64,000 nucleotides of DNA, taken from positions 18,916,948-18,980,947 of the forward strand of contig OW203763.1 in NCBI GenBank assembly GCA_934045905.1, read 5' to 3'. This document shows, in pieces, positions 1 through 11,317 of this stretch. Positions within the stretch are counted from its first letter, which is position 1; every line of letters starts with the position of its first letter. The notes beneath the pieces are model-generated. The model was not told where the DNA came from. It saw only the letters and a program-made list of their open reading frames with translations, and did no database searches. The stretch comes from Leuctra nigra (taxonomy: Eukaryota; Arthropoda; Insecta; Plecoptera; Leuctridae). The translations under genes and the position numbers were made by a program.

Positions 1-38
1 CCTAATTATAATTTAAATAGTACATTACCAAAGTAAAT

Positions 39-1501
39 ATAGTGAGGGATGTAAGCACAAAAATAGTGCAAAATGTTATACTAATTTTTCCTTGGGCAGT
101 CTTATAGGAAATTTTCCGCTCTCCCATAATTTCGATATCCTCAAAAAATCGGGCGGCCATTTTGGGCCCCAGGGCTGTCCAAAGTGCCAAAAAGTGTGTA
201 TTTCAGTGAAATTATTAAACTTTTGTAAATTTATTGTTCTTGTATAATAAACAATGTGTCAGGAACGTACGATAAAAAAATAAAATTTCTAAGTCTAACT
301 AAAGTTGTATTTATTCAAGAAATTAAAGATGTCGGCGAGTAAGCTCTAAAATGACCGCCATTTTCAGGGAATTCGTGTTTCAAGGTTGCAGTTGCTTATG
401 TATGTTCATACTATGGACATTTAACTTAAAAATCGATGGATCACGAAATTAACCCTTTGGGGGGTGGGGGGTCGAGACCCAAAGGTTTCGATGTGTGTAA
501 AATAATCCATAGTAGATAGAGACTAATAATTTCTTGCACACACTAATAAAACTGTGCTCTGTTCGAAAAAATCACGAGATCCCAAAATTATGCCGCCATC
601 TTCGATGAGACACGTTTATATTTCGTTATTTTGCGCACAGCAGTTGAAAAATGATGATAAATTTGCTACTTTGCTCATCCCTTGTTCACTGCAAAGATAT
701 CGAGTCACCGCCTCCTGAACTAAAATTACATGTTAAAATCCCTATCTTGGGACGTTTTATCAACACACAAATGTAGTTTTAGGGAGAACGGTTGGAGATA
801 CAGAGAATATGCAAATTACAAATGTCTTTATTATAATTAGGGCTATATTTAATGTCAAATAAACTTTTTCGTATATGGAGAACGTACTGAAATTTACGAA
901 AAAAGAAATATAAGCTCTGTTTATCCAAGATGGCGGCATTATTTTGAGTTCTCGTATTTTTTTTTGAAGAGAGCACATTTTCTTTAGTATGTGCATGGAA
1001 CCATTTTTATCTAGCTAGTGTGGCCTATTGTATACACATCGAACCTTTAGGGCTCCACCCCCCACCCCCCAAAGGGTTAATTTCGTGATCCATCGATTTT
1101 TAAGTTCGAAGTCCATAATATGAACCTACATAAGCAACTGCAACCTTGAAACACGAATTCCCTGAAAATGGCGGCCATTTTAGAGCTTACTCGCCGACAT
1201 CTTTAATTTCTTGAATAAATACAACTTTGGTTAGACTTAGAATTTTTATTTTTTTATCGTACGTTCCTGACACATCGTTTATTATACAAGAACAATTAAT
1301 TTACAAAAGTTTTATAATTTCACTGAAATACACACTTTTTGGCACTTTGGACAGCCCTGGGGCCCAAAATGGCCGCCCGATTTTTTGAGGATATCGAAAT
1401 TATGAAAGAGCGGAAAATTTCATTTAAGACTGCTAAAGGAAAAATTAGTATCACATTTTGCACTATTTTGCCAAATGTATGTGCTAACAGCCCTCACTAA
1501 T
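39..1501. mobile_element. Fold-back (palindromic) element, about 1.46 kb
   Basis: The two halves are near-perfect inverted copies: the segment from about 39 reappears reversed up to about 1501, including a GC-rich core with AAAATGGCGGC in each arm. Both ends read AGTGAGGG. AGTAAAT lies just outside each end (32-38 and 1502-1508), a possible 7-bp target duplication. The arms are separated by a short centre near 760-1000. No transposase is visible. A 62-codon frame at 2-190 exists only because the arm lacks stops and is mirrored in the other arm. The element lies inside the presumed first intron of glycine-rich gene C. The superfamily is not determined. Confidence 0.75.
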
Positions 1502-1951
1502 AGTAAATGTACGAATTCATATCTAAGATAATTGATCTAGTTTTATTCTATTTTAATATCCTTATATCCTATTAGAGATATTATCCTAGGTCTTACCTAT
1601 ACAAAGGTACACTGTAAAAATAGAAAAGAAATTAGAAGATCTTATATTTTTACATATTGTAATTTAGTCGGGCTCTTGGTTCTCTTCACCAGGTGATATA
1701 AAAATTACATTTTCATTTCACATATTTTCATCAGTATAATTGAAAATTAACCCGGAATGAAATTGTAATTTTAAATAACATGAAAAAACTGTTTTATACA
1801 GCACAAAAAATAAATAAATAAAAAATCTTTTTACAGTACTTTGTTACCAATTCAGATTATTTATCAACATTTTCATAAAATATAAGACAGTGCAAAATAA
1901 CAATGTAGGTACTACGACTCCCTATAGATGAAATGTGTGGTTGAGACTCAC

Positions 1952-2008
1952 CGTATTTGTTGCGCCAATTGCGCTAATTGCGCAGAGAAACACGATGAAG
2001 CTCCTCAT
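1952..2008 (-). CDS. Glycine-rich secreted protein gene C, exon 1 (signal peptide); rest outside the window
   Basis: This 57-nt exon encodes MRSFIVFLCAISAIGATNT, a typical signal peptide (basic start, hydrophobic core, small residues near the cleavage site). It ends at a GTGAGT splice donor (1951-1946) in the same phase and at the same codon (ACG, Thr) as the first exons of genes A and B, so it is a third paralogue. Upstream there is a TATA box and a TCAGT initiator at the same spacing as in A and B. No glycine-rich second exon lies between 1 and 1945. That stretch is intron plus a fold-back element, so exon 2 must be beyond the window start or has been lost. The protein is more diverged than A and B are from each other. 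It is seen only as an exon, and whether the gene is intact is unknown. Confidence 0.7.
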
Positions 2009-2054
2009 GGTTGGAATGTAACTTGCTTCTAACACGGAAGACAGTAGGACGGCA

Positions 2055-2088
2055 ACTGAATTCTGTCAATTGCTGACTAGTTTTTATA
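2055..2088 (-). promoter_or_regulatory. Core promoter of gene C: TATA box and TCAGT initiator
   Basis: On the minus strand TATAAAAA starts at 2088 and TCAGT has its A at 2057, 31 nt downstream, which is textbook spacing for an arthropod TATA/Inr promoter. TAATTAGTTTG lies just upstream of the TATA box, as in genes A and B. The predicted 5' leader is about 49 nt. Confidence 0.65.
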
Positions 2089-2281
2089 TTCAAGCAAACT
2101 AATTACCTTGCATAATACTAACTTTATACCTACATATAAACTTTAATATAAACGTGATATACAACTGTATATACACTGTATACACTACGTTAGAAGATTT
2201 GAGGTTTCTTCGAATTTTGTCTAATGATGTGGAATTTTTCGACATAGATTCAAAGACAAATGACAGACATTTTTCTCATTA

Positions 2282-2439
2282 GGGGGGGGGGGGGGGGGGG
2301 GGCAAATAAAACTTGGGGAGGGTTAAACAAAATATACAAAACATTATTAGAATCTGATAATTAACAACGGGAAAATTTTTTCCACCAATACAATACGCAC
2401 AAAAGCAATGGGGTGGGCGGGGGGGGGGGGGGGGGGGGG
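2282..2439. repeat. Two 21-base poly-G runs
   Basis: Uninterrupted G runs at 2282-2302 and 2419-2439, 116 bases apart. They could form G-quadruplexes or be assembly-sensitive homopolymers. No gene is associated with them. Confidence 0.8.
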
Positions 2440-2533
2440 TAGCAGGTCCGGGACGCTAGCCTTGGGAATGTTTTGAATTTCCTAATGGATTTAAGAGATT
2501 TTTTAAGTATATTTGGCATGATATTCTATTCAC

Positions 2534-3490
2534 ATTTTTTTTTTTTTTTTTTTTTTAATTTTATTTATTTAGAAAAGTACAAATTACATATTATTGTAGC
2601 CCCGCTAAACCAATAGGATGGCTTGTCTGCGGGGCTACACACTAATTATAAATACAAATAAAAACACTAAATACACTAAAAAAACTAAAAATACATTTAT
2701 AATACACTCAAGGGAAGAATGCACATACAGTGACAGATATTCAAAAACTATATATACTAATTTCAGCAATCAAGGAAAATTATGCATTTGGAAGATTTGA
2801 AAGATTCTCGGAGACCCATTTTCTAATGATATTTTTAACATCTGATATTTTCTTCAAATTTCTTTATTCATGAGGGAGCATATTAAAATAATAAGGAATT
2901 AATGATTTTCTGTTTTGCAAACCATATGAATTATAATGTTAACTTGGGGCCACATATCTATCTTTATTTCTAGTACCATAATTATGTTGCACTGGTATTT
3001 TATGATCTTGTATGTATGTATGGAAAGTATAAACATGAATTTGTTTTACTGAGAACAATTTGCAATCTCTTTCCCGTATTACCTTGTCCGGCCAAATAAT
3101 TTTATAGATTCTTTTCTGTATATTGTCTATTTTATTAAGGTATGAATCAGTCGTATGCCCCCAAGCCAAAATGCCATATCTGATTATAGATTCAACTTAC
3201 CCATCTAGGCTCTCTAGATTCAACTAATGCCAAATATACTGTAATTATTGTTTTATGGTTAACGTATGGTTTTAAAGTTCTAATACTATACATTCCAGAC
3301 CTCAATTTTCGACACAATTGCTCGATGTGGGCATTCCATTTAAATTTACTGTCTATAATAAGTCCCAAATAAACTAACTCTTCAGTATTTACTATCTTAA
3401 TTTTGCATAATTTCTTTAGCAGAACTCTAAATTTCATACAAAAATGTACAAGAGCAAAGCAATTCTTTCTCAATAATTTTCCTCACATTT
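2534..3490 (-). pseudogene. 5'-truncated LINE with reverse transcriptase C-terminal remnant
   Basis: On the minus strand, two adjacent frames (3473-3192 and 3169-2939) encode reverse-transcriptase C-terminal text of the non-LTR type, including YLGLIIDSKFKWNAHIEQL and AWGHTTDSYLNKIDNIQKRI. This is the thumb region seen in Jockey/CR1-type elements. The frames are broken between 3192 and 3169. A T-run at 2534-2556 is the poly(A) tail read from the other strand. The catalytic YxDD domain is missing because of 5' truncation. It is a dead copy. Confidence 0.75.
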
Positions 3491-3743
3491 CGAAATAAAT
3501 TTGAACCATTGAAAAGCTATTGGTATATACAGGTACTAGTTTTATATAAAATGTATAACATTTTCATAATTTGAATATATTTTAGCCGCATTTAACACTT
3601 CCTTTCAAGTGTTAAAAAGAAAAGCAGGTGATACTTTTATGTTGATTGAGTGGATAATATTTCAGTTCAATGTGGATGCATAATATGTTTTCTGTGCGTT
3701 ACGAAATTCCGATTCGAGATTTTGCACGTATCCGTGCTCGCTC

Positions 3744-3775
3744 GCTCATCAACGCGTTACACCGAACGTTTTCCT
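3744..3775 (+). repeat. Dispersed short repeat, copy 1 of 3
   Basis: GCTCATCAACGCGTTAC followed by a segment ending CGTTTTCCT. The 17-base core recurs exactly, in reverse orientation, at 47070-47086 and 53131-53147. Similarity to the 53-kb copy extends through CGTTTTCCT. Confidence 0.5.
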
Positions 3776-3902
3776 AGTTGTAACCAATTAGTACATTATT
3801 TAGGTATAGGGTATTTGTGGCACTCTTTGGATTAAAATCCAAATACATGTAACACATTGAAATTGAATGAACACTTTGACAGAGTGGTTTCTTTTTAAGT
3901 GA

Positions 3903-4674
3903 AGTGTCAAACTTGTACACTTCAAACACACTCTACACGTCAAACTTGTACACTTCAAACACACTCTACACGTCAAACTTGTACACGTCAAACACACTCT
4001 ACACGTCAAACTTGTACACTTCAAACACACACTACACGTCAAACTTGTACACGTCAAACACACTCTACACGTCAAACTTGTACACGTCAAACACACTCTA
4101 CACGTCAAACTTGTACACGTCAAACACACTCTACACGTCAAACTTGTACACGTCAAACACACTCTACACGTCAAACTTGTACACGTCAAACACACTCTAC
4201 ACGTCAAACTTGTACACGTCAAACACACTCTACACGTCAAACTTGTACACGTCAAACACACTCTACACGTCAAACTTGTACACGTCAAACACACTCTACA
4301 CGTCAAACTTGTACACGTCAAACACACTCTACACGTCAAACTTGTACACGTCAAACACACTCTACACGTCAAACTTGTACACGTCAAACACACTCTACAC
4401 GTCAAACTTGTACACTTCAAACACACTCTACACGTCAAACTTGTACACGTCAAACACACTCTACACGTCAAACTTGTACACGTCAAACACACTCTACACG
4501 TCAAACTTGTACACGTCAAACACACTCTACACGTCAAACTTGTACACGTCAAACACACTCTACACGTCAAACTTGTACACGTCAAACACACTCTACACGT
4601 CAAACTTGTACACGTCAAACACACTCTACACGTCAAACTTGTACACGTCAAACACACTCTACACTTCAAACTTG
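3903..4674. repeat. 33-bp minisatellite, about 23 copies
   Basis: Tandem 33-bp units built from two half-units, each containing TACACKTCAAAC (CTTGTACACGTCAAACAC + ACTCTACACGTCAA). The units are nearly identical, with occasional G/T and T/A substitutions. Because 33 is a multiple of 3 and the unit has no stops in several frames, long open frames appear on both strands (for example 3899-4804 and 4735-3800). They have no start context or family resemblance, so I do not call them genes. There are no unique spacers, so it is not a CRISPR array. Confidence 0.95.
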
Positions 4675-4804
4675 TAGCCCCGGACACCAGTTTATGACTA
4701 ATTCTAGGTTTATGAACCCTAGGGACCATAATCATTTTCTACAATATCTTGAAGGTATAATATGTAATTCTTCTGCATTACAACTTTATTTGGAGCATTC
4801 ATAG

Positions 4805-5285
4805 CAATTTACTGTAATTACCATTAAAATATGTCGAACAAATTGCAATGAAAGAATTGTTTTACATCTTTTTCAAAAGATCCGCTGAAGATCTTATTTG
4901 AATGTCTTAAATGTACAGATAAGGCACTTGAACGATACACATTGATATGAAGGCATTATTCTATATGCTTTGCTTTTTGTGCATGCATATACCAATGTCA
5001 TAAGAATTGAAAATACATTGATTTTGACTATGAGTCTGGGGCTACCCGTCAACTGTCCAAGCGGTATGTTTTCATACCATAGAAATCACCCATAAAAGTG
5101 CATACAGAAAAATTACTAAATTATTTAAATTTTAAATGATCTGTTAAAGTTCATACATCCTTCAACAACATTTTGTAACGTCCTAGTCATTTTAAAAATT
5201 ATCATTATGAGAATAAAAAATGTAAATGTGTCCGTGGCTGTAACACATTGTTGGGGACTTAAAAAGGACATCACAGTTCGGATTC
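4805..5285. other. AT-rich intergenic DNA, nothing recognised
   Basis: No gene, RNA or clear repeat structure seen between the minisatellite and the first duplicated unit. Confidence 0.5.
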
Positions 5286-5960
5286 TTGCCATCTAGTCGG
5301 GCGTTTGCTCGACGCTGCCAAGCACCGTGTCAATACGAGGTCAACTTTTTATAAACGACGAGCTTACTACCAGAGACTTATACAGCAACGGCTTAAGTGG
5401 TGATTTCGGGGTATCGGCTCGCATTGACGCAGTTTGAAATGGAAGTTGAAAACCATGGTTATCGGGTATATTTAGCCACGTGACAACACCTACCAAATTT
5501 CGAAGAGCTGCGATCATCCCTTCAGGGTGAATTTTGGGCCTCAAACATGCATGGATTTTTTTCATGCTAGCTGGCTGGTTGGCTGGCTAGTTAGTTAGTT
5601 AGTAAGTTAGTTAGGTTACCACGGTCGATTTGTTTGCCACTCTCCACAGATTGCACGGTTTGGTGTAGAAAGTTGAAATTTGGCAGAGACATAGAGTCAT
5701 AATTATTACACGAACCTTTGAAAGAAAATCTTGGAAATTTTGACCGGAAGTGAAGTTATTCCAATTTTAAATTGAATAGTTTAAAAAATCAAACGGGTCC
5801 ACCGAGAGTTTTGAAATTTGACAACATTAAAGACAATGTATTGCTATACACTCCTTTTCAAGAAAAAACCAAAATTTCAAACCGGAAGTGGAGAAATTAT
5901 CATTATTTACGTTCCGCCCTTCTTCTATGATATACTAAACAGCGGCTCTAATCCCCATCG

Positions 5961-6033
5961 GAATGATAGCTCATGTTAGGAAGGCAGCTGGCTTCGATTT
6001 CTACATAACGCGTTCGATTCCCGATCCCGGAAA
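5961..6033 (+). ncRNA. tRNA-like module 1 (SINE-type, A and B box)
   Basis: The segment contains GATAGCTCATGTTAGG, resembling an A box/D arm, and CGTTCGATTCC, matching the B-box consensus. A run of nine T follows at 6037-6045, a possible pol III terminator. It does not fold into a good cloverleaf, so it is tRNA-derived rather than a functional tRNA. A second copy is at 6796-6868. Confidence 0.5.
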
Positions 6034-6795
6034 ACGTTTTTTTTTCATATATTATTTTTTAATTTGTATAAGCGATGATACCTTCATGGATATTCAAATG
6101 AGAGGTCCAGGGATGCTGTGAAGATCATCAATAGACCGAAACATCGCAATCGCGGCACGCCAGTTGCCATCTAGTCGGGCGCTAGCTCGACGCTGCCAAG
6201 CACCGCTCTAATACAACGTGCGAGCTACTACCAGACTTATACTGCAAGCGCTTCGGGCCCGATTTCGGGGTGTCAGTACGCATGCAAGCATTTAGAAATG
6301 AAAGTTGAAAACCATGGTTATCGGGTATATTTAGCCACCTGACAACACCTAACCAAATATCAAAGTGCTGCGATCATCCCTTCGGGGTGAATTTTGGGCC
6401 TCAAACATGCAAGGATTGACTTTCATGTTAGTTAGTTAGTTAGTTAGTTAGGCACGGTCAATTTGTTTGCCCCTCTCCACAGGTTGAACGGTTTGTCCTA
6501 GATAGTTGAAATTTGGCAGAGACATAGAGTCATATTTATAGCAGTGCCCTTTGAAAGAAAATCTGAAACATTTTGACCGGAAGTGAAGTTATTACAATTT
6601 TAAATTTTAAATATTTTAAAAGTCAAACGGGTCCATCGAGAGTTTTGAAATTTGGCAACAATAAAGACAATGTATTGCTAGACACTCCACTTCAAGAAAA
6701 ATCAATAAATTTAAACCGGAAGTGGGAAAATTATCAATATTTACGTTCCGCCCTTCTTCTTTGATACACTAAACAGCGGCTCTAATTCCCATCGG

Positions 6796-6868
6796 ACTGA
6801 TAGCTCATGTTAGGAAGGCAGCTGGCTTCGACATCTGTATAACACGTTCGATTCCCGATCCCGGAAAA
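6796..6868 (+). ncRNA. tRNA-like module 2
   Basis: Copy of the module at 5961, with B box CGTTCGATTCC at 6845-6855 followed by a T-run. It carries a few substitutions relative to copy 1. Confidence 0.5.
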
Positions 6869-7098
6869 CTTTTTTTTTCATATATTATTTTTTAATTTGT
6901 ATAAGCGATGATACCTTCATGGATATATATTCAAATGAGAGGTCCAGGGATGCTGTGAAGATCATCAATAGACCGAAACATCGCAATCGCGGCACGCCAG
7001 TTGCCATCGTGAACACTGAAGATATCAGGGAATCAGGAATTGCGCACGTCGTTTTACGCTCCACCTTTCTTCTTTGATATACTACACTGGTTTATATT

Positions 7099-7172
7099 GT
7101 GGCGAATTGGCTCGGTCACATGAGGCAAGTGACTTCGATCACGGCGTTGCCGGGTTCGATCCCCGTAACAAA
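7099..7172 (+). ncRNA. tRNA-like module 3
   Basis: GGCGAATTGGCTCGGTCAC resembles an A box/D arm, and CCGGGTTCGATCCCCGT forms a T-arm with four of five stem pairs and a consensus B box. Between them is GTGACTTCGATCAC, a self-complementary anticodon-arm-like hairpin. T-rich DNA follows. Confidence 0.55.
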
Positions 7173-8040
7173 CGTTTTATTTTTTATCTTTTTATTTACT
7201 TAAAAAATGTTTAACCTTCTTGTGTATATATTCAAAATGTTAATCCGAATACATTCAACGATTACATAGCTACTCTTTTTAATATTATACTCATTGGACT
7301 CTAGTAATGATTGTCAATGTACACGTTGTACGTAAAGTTGTGCAATAAAACAATTCGTGGTCATGCTAATCAACAGAATCTTGGTGGCTCAGTTACTAAA
7401 CTAGAAACCACACAAAAAAGGTTCCATTACTGGGTGCATAAGGTTGTCACAGCTTTTAATTTATCCGAATTATTTAATTATGTAAAATTCAGTTAATTAA
7501 GTAAATAGTAAAATTCAGTGAAGGCTCCATAACTAATATTCAGAGTATTAGGTGTTTACAACTTTTCATTTGTCACACTTATTTAATTATTTAAAATAGA
7601 GTTAATTTGTCAATATTGGTGGCTCAACAAGAAACAAGAACAACACGAAACAAGAAACCACACAAAAAGGCTCCATTACGTGCATCCATTACGTGCATTA
7701 GGTTCTAAAATTAATTTAATTATTTTAATTATGCTAATTTGTCAATCTTGATGGCTCAGTTACGAAACAATAAACCACACAAAAAGGCTCCATTACTAGG
7801 TATATTAGGTGCTCTTTGCTCCTAATACTCTAAGAGACTAATGCTCTGGTGCTCTGGTACATTTTTAATAAATGAGACTACCAATGGATGCTGTGAAGAT
7901 CATCAATAGACAGAAACATCGCCATCGCGGCACGCCGGTTGCCATCGTGAACAGTGAAGATATCAGGGAAACAGGAATTGCGCACGTCGTTTTACGCTCT
8001 ACCTTTCTTCTTTGATATACTACACAGGTTTAATTTCAGT

Positions 8041-8113
8041 GTGGCGAATTGGCTCGGTCACATGAGGCAAGTGACTTCGATCACGGCGTTGCCGGGCTCG
8101 ATCCCCGTAACAA
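8041..8113 (+). ncRNA. tRNA-like module 4
   Basis: Copy of module 3. The B box is changed to GGCTCGATCC, which weakens it. It is followed by a T-run. Confidence 0.5.
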
Positions 8114-8880
8114 ATGTTTGATTTTTTTTATCTTTTTCTTTACTTAAAAAATGTTTAACCTTCTTGTGTATATATTCAAAATGTTAATCCGAATACATTC
8201 AACGATTACATAGCAACTCTTTTTAATATTATACTCATTGGACTCTAATAATGATTGTCAATGTACACGTTGTACGTAAAGTTGTGCAATAAAACAATTC
8301 GTGGTCATGCTAATCAACAGCATCTTGGTGGCTCAGTTACTAAACTAGAAACCAAACAAAAAAGGCTCCATTACTGGGTGCATAAGGTTGTCACAGCTTT
8401 TAATTTATCCGAATTATTTAATTATGTAAAATTCAGGTAATTTAGTAAATAGTAAAATTCAGTAAAGGCTCCATTACTAATATTCAGTGTATTACGTGTT
8501 TACAACTTTTTATTTGTCACACTTATATATTATTTAAAATAGAGTTAATTTGTCAATATTGGTGGCTCAACAAGAAACAAGAACAACACGAAACAAGAAA
8601 CCACACAAAAAGGCTCCATTACGTGCATCCATTACGTGATCACAACTTTAAGTTTCTAAAATAAATTTAATTATTTTAATTATGCAAATTTGTCGATCTT
8701 GATGGTTCAGATACGAAACAAGAAACCACACAAAATGGCTCCATTACTAGGTTTATTAGGTGTTTACAACTTAGTAAAAATTATTTCATTATTTCAGATG
8801 TTGTAATCTGTCAATCTTAGAAGCTCGGTTACAATAAACAAGAAACCACACTAAATGGTCAATGATAATTAATGGAAATC

Positions 8881-9945
8881 TGTGGGTATGAGAGATTTAA
8901 ATTTCATTTCATCATCCAACAATGCTTACGTTAAAAAGTTAGAATAATAAAACGCTTTTAAATTGTCATGATTTATTTCCAAACTGTGAGTCAAAGTCTC
9001 ATCAAGTGACATTGTTTAATGGAAATAAATGAAACTGAAACTGATGTTCCTCCTAATCTGACACTAATAAAATAAACATTGGTTTTGATGCGAACGTTAT
9101 ATACGAAAATGGTCTGGCTTGTTTACATCGGCAATACAATAATATTCTTCAAGTATCTAGGCAATAGCACGAAGTTGTTTCCTGGTTTGAAAATATGAAA
9201 ATATTATCTTCCACAGCAACATCACAAAACAATATAATAATCACTAAATAAGATCAGTGGACTAATTAAAATGCAAGCTCCATAACAGTTTACAAGTACC
9301 TATAGAAGAAGACAACAATACTAAATGGACATCGATCGTATTTGCCATGAACAAACAAATGTAAACATTAAGTTGACCTGACAGGGAGAGGCAGAGAGGT
9401 GGAGATGCCAGGTATAGGCCGGCCCATGCTAACCGTGTACATATACATAGGCGAGTAAGGCGGGTAGCGTAAATTTCATCACCCGTCATACTCCTTCCCA
9501 CCAGCACTATAAACACCAGGTGGCTCAGCTAGTTAATCTTAACTAAGTTCCTTTTAAGTTACATTGCCTTCCAAAAACCATCCGGATTTTATTTAAAATG
9601 TGTTGTAAACATCTGTAAGCCTGCACGCTTTACCAATTGAGTTTATACTTCGAAACTTTGACATAAAAGAGTGAACATGGGAGAATTTAAAAATGAGGAA
9701 ACGCATTTGCAATCATCTTTCGTGTACCTTTCAGTTTACCTAGTGGCGACAAATACGCGTTTTACGAGATGAACGCACAAATTCCGGTTTACACCGGAAC
9801 AATACACCTACAATTTACGTTATTCACATGACTCAAAGCTGTGAACTTTTAACAAATTATAATTTGATATAACTCAAATTCAACCAAAAGAAATGGACCC
9901 TTTCGCTATACTAACTTCGGAACTATTGAAATAAAAACAGAAAAC
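8881..9945. other. AT-rich DNA; part copy of unit Y at its start, Helitron-like end near 9532
   Basis: About 8880-9050 matches 11780-11946 and belongs to the Y unit. Near 9400-9532 a GC-richer stretch ends GGCTCAGCTAG followed by T, like the CTRR-T end of Helitrons and similar to the sequence ending near 63786. The remainder holds nothing I recognise. Confidence 0.35.
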
Positions 9946-10045
9946 TTTAGACAAGAAGTGACGTTGTTGGCGTTAACTGTAATGATAGGTAACACTTAAT
10001 GATCAGTGAAAGCTGCTATAAACTTATACCCCATATGACATGTTG

Positions 10046-10765
10046 TACAAAAACAAAAACTTGTAAAAAAAAACTGCCAAGCACCTTCCCACTTAAAACA
10101 ATTGAGATCTAAAAGAAGGGCCAAGCAATAATATATTGTTTAAACATTTTCGCACTTAAAATTCGTGAAATCATTTCGCCCAGTTACTGCCGCCAAGCAC
10201 AACACTAAAAACCTAATGTTGTGTCCAAATTTGAAGAATACAATCTAAGTGAACCATCATTGTAAATTTAACAAAATTATAAAAATTAAAAACGACTTAA
10301 AGTAAATTTAAAATCGAAATTAAAAAAATTAAAAATAAAGCTTGGCACATTGTGTCAAGAAGAAGGCAACATAAGAAAGAAGATGACGATAAAGGAGCCG
10401 AAGAAAGACAGAAAGTAGGAAGAAGATAGAGGAAGTCTACAATATGGTCGGTGCAAATTCAATGCGCCAAGCTTTATTTTTAATTTTTTTAATTTCGATT
10501 TTAAATTTACTTTAAGTCGTTTTTAATTTTTATAATTTTGTTAAATTTACAATGATGGTTCACTTAGATTGTATTCTTCAAATTTGGACACAACATTAGG
10601 TTTTTAGTGTTGTGCTTGGCGGCAGTAACTGGGCGAAATGATTTCACGAATTTTAAGTGCGAAAATGTTTAAACAATATATTATTGCTTGGCCCTTCTTT
10701 TAGATCTCAATTGTTTTAAGTGGGAAGGTGCTTGGCAGTTTTTTTTTAAAGTTTTTGTTTTTGTA
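10046..10765. mobile_element. Palindromic element, 720 bp (copy 1)
   Basis: Begins TACAAAAAC and ends GTTTTTGTA. The two arms of about 310 bp are almost perfectly complementary, each including CTGCCAAGCACCTTCCCAC and CTTGGCGGCAGTAACTGGGC in opposite sense. A loop of about 110 bp separates them. No coding capacity, so it is a non-autonomous fold-back or MITE-type element. A second copy is at 12459-13164 with its loop in the opposite orientation, and a diverged half at 20690-20975. Confidence 0.8.
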
Positions 10766-10866
10766 TCGTGAACACTGAAGATATCAGGGAAACAGAATAT
10801 ACTCGCACGTCGTTTTACGTTCCGCTTTTCCTCTTTGATATACTACACGGGCTGCTTTGGTTTCTG

Positions 10867-10940
10867 TGTGGCGAATTGGCTCTATCACATGAGGCATGTA
10901 ACTTCGAACACGGCGTTGACGGGTTCGATCCCCGTATCCA
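10867..10940 (+). ncRNA. tRNA-like module 5
   Basis: Copy of module 3 with an intact B box, GGGTTCGATCCCC. The A-box region is altered (CTCTATCAC). T-rich DNA follows. Confidence 0.5.
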
Positions 10941-11160
10941 ACGTTTTATTTTTTATCTTTTTATTTACTTAAAAAATGTTTATCCTTCTTATGTATATAT
11001 TCAAAATGTTAATCCGAATACATTCAACGATTACATAGCTACTCTATTTAATATTATACTCATTGGACTCTAATAATGATTGGCAATGTACACGTTGTAC
11101 GCAAAGTTGTGCGATAAAACAATGTGGTCATGCTAATCAACAGAATCTTGGTGGCTCAGT

Positions 11161-11317
11161 AGACCATTTTAAATATTATCTCGGTGGCTCTGCTTTCTAA
11201 GAAAAATCATAATGCAGTTTGATTTCCATCCAGACACCTTAGTCCCTGTTTCAACAATAGGTAAAACAAGATTTTTCTTAGAAAGCAGAGCCACCGAGAT
11301 AATATTTAAAATGGTCT
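11161..11317. mobile_element. 157-bp MITE with perfect 48-bp terminal inverted repeats
   Basis: Begins AGACCATTTTAAATATTATC, and its reverse complement closes the element. The first 48 bases match exactly. Comparison with the other Y copies (GGCTCAGTTACTAAAC unbroken) gives an empty site. GT is present on both sides of the insertion, so any target duplication is very short. No coding capacity. Confidence 0.85.

Larger units (their letters stand above)
5286..7006. repeat. Direct duplication, unit X (two copies, offset about 877 bp)
   Basis: Copy 1 begins near 5288 and copy 2 near 6165. Both begin with GCCATCTAGTCGGGCG, contain GTTAGTTAGTTAG microsatellite, two ACCGGAAGTG blocks and a tRNA-like module followed by a T-run, and end with a CGCAATCGCGGCACGCCAG segment. 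Copies differ by scattered substitutions and small indels, so this is not a very recent duplication. No protein-coding content. Confidence 0.8.
7007..8880. repeat. Direct duplication, unit Y (two copies, 944-bp offset)
   Basis: Copy 1 starts near 7007 and copy 2 near 7946. Each begins with GTGAACACTGAAGATATCAG or a close variant, contains CTTTCTTCTTTGATATACTA, a tRNA-like module, and then several GGCTCCATTAC-containing sub-repeats. Small frames at 7311-7496 and 8255-8440 are conserved only because the DNA is duplicated. Two further copies lie at 10766-11950 and 11951-12355. Confidence 0.8.

Noticed and set aside
3903..4674. CRISPR-like regular repeats
   Set aside because: Units are directly contiguous with no unique spacers, and the surrounding DNA is eukaryotic.
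3800..4804. Thr/Cys/Gln and Asn/Leu/Tyr repeat open frames of 257-311 codons
   Set aside because: Produced by a 33-bp minisatellite on both strands. No splice sites, promoter or family features.
7311..8440. Two similar 61-codon frames as a duplicated small gene
   Set aside because: They lie in the non-coding part of tandem unit Y. The other Y copies are not open in this frame in a conserved manner.
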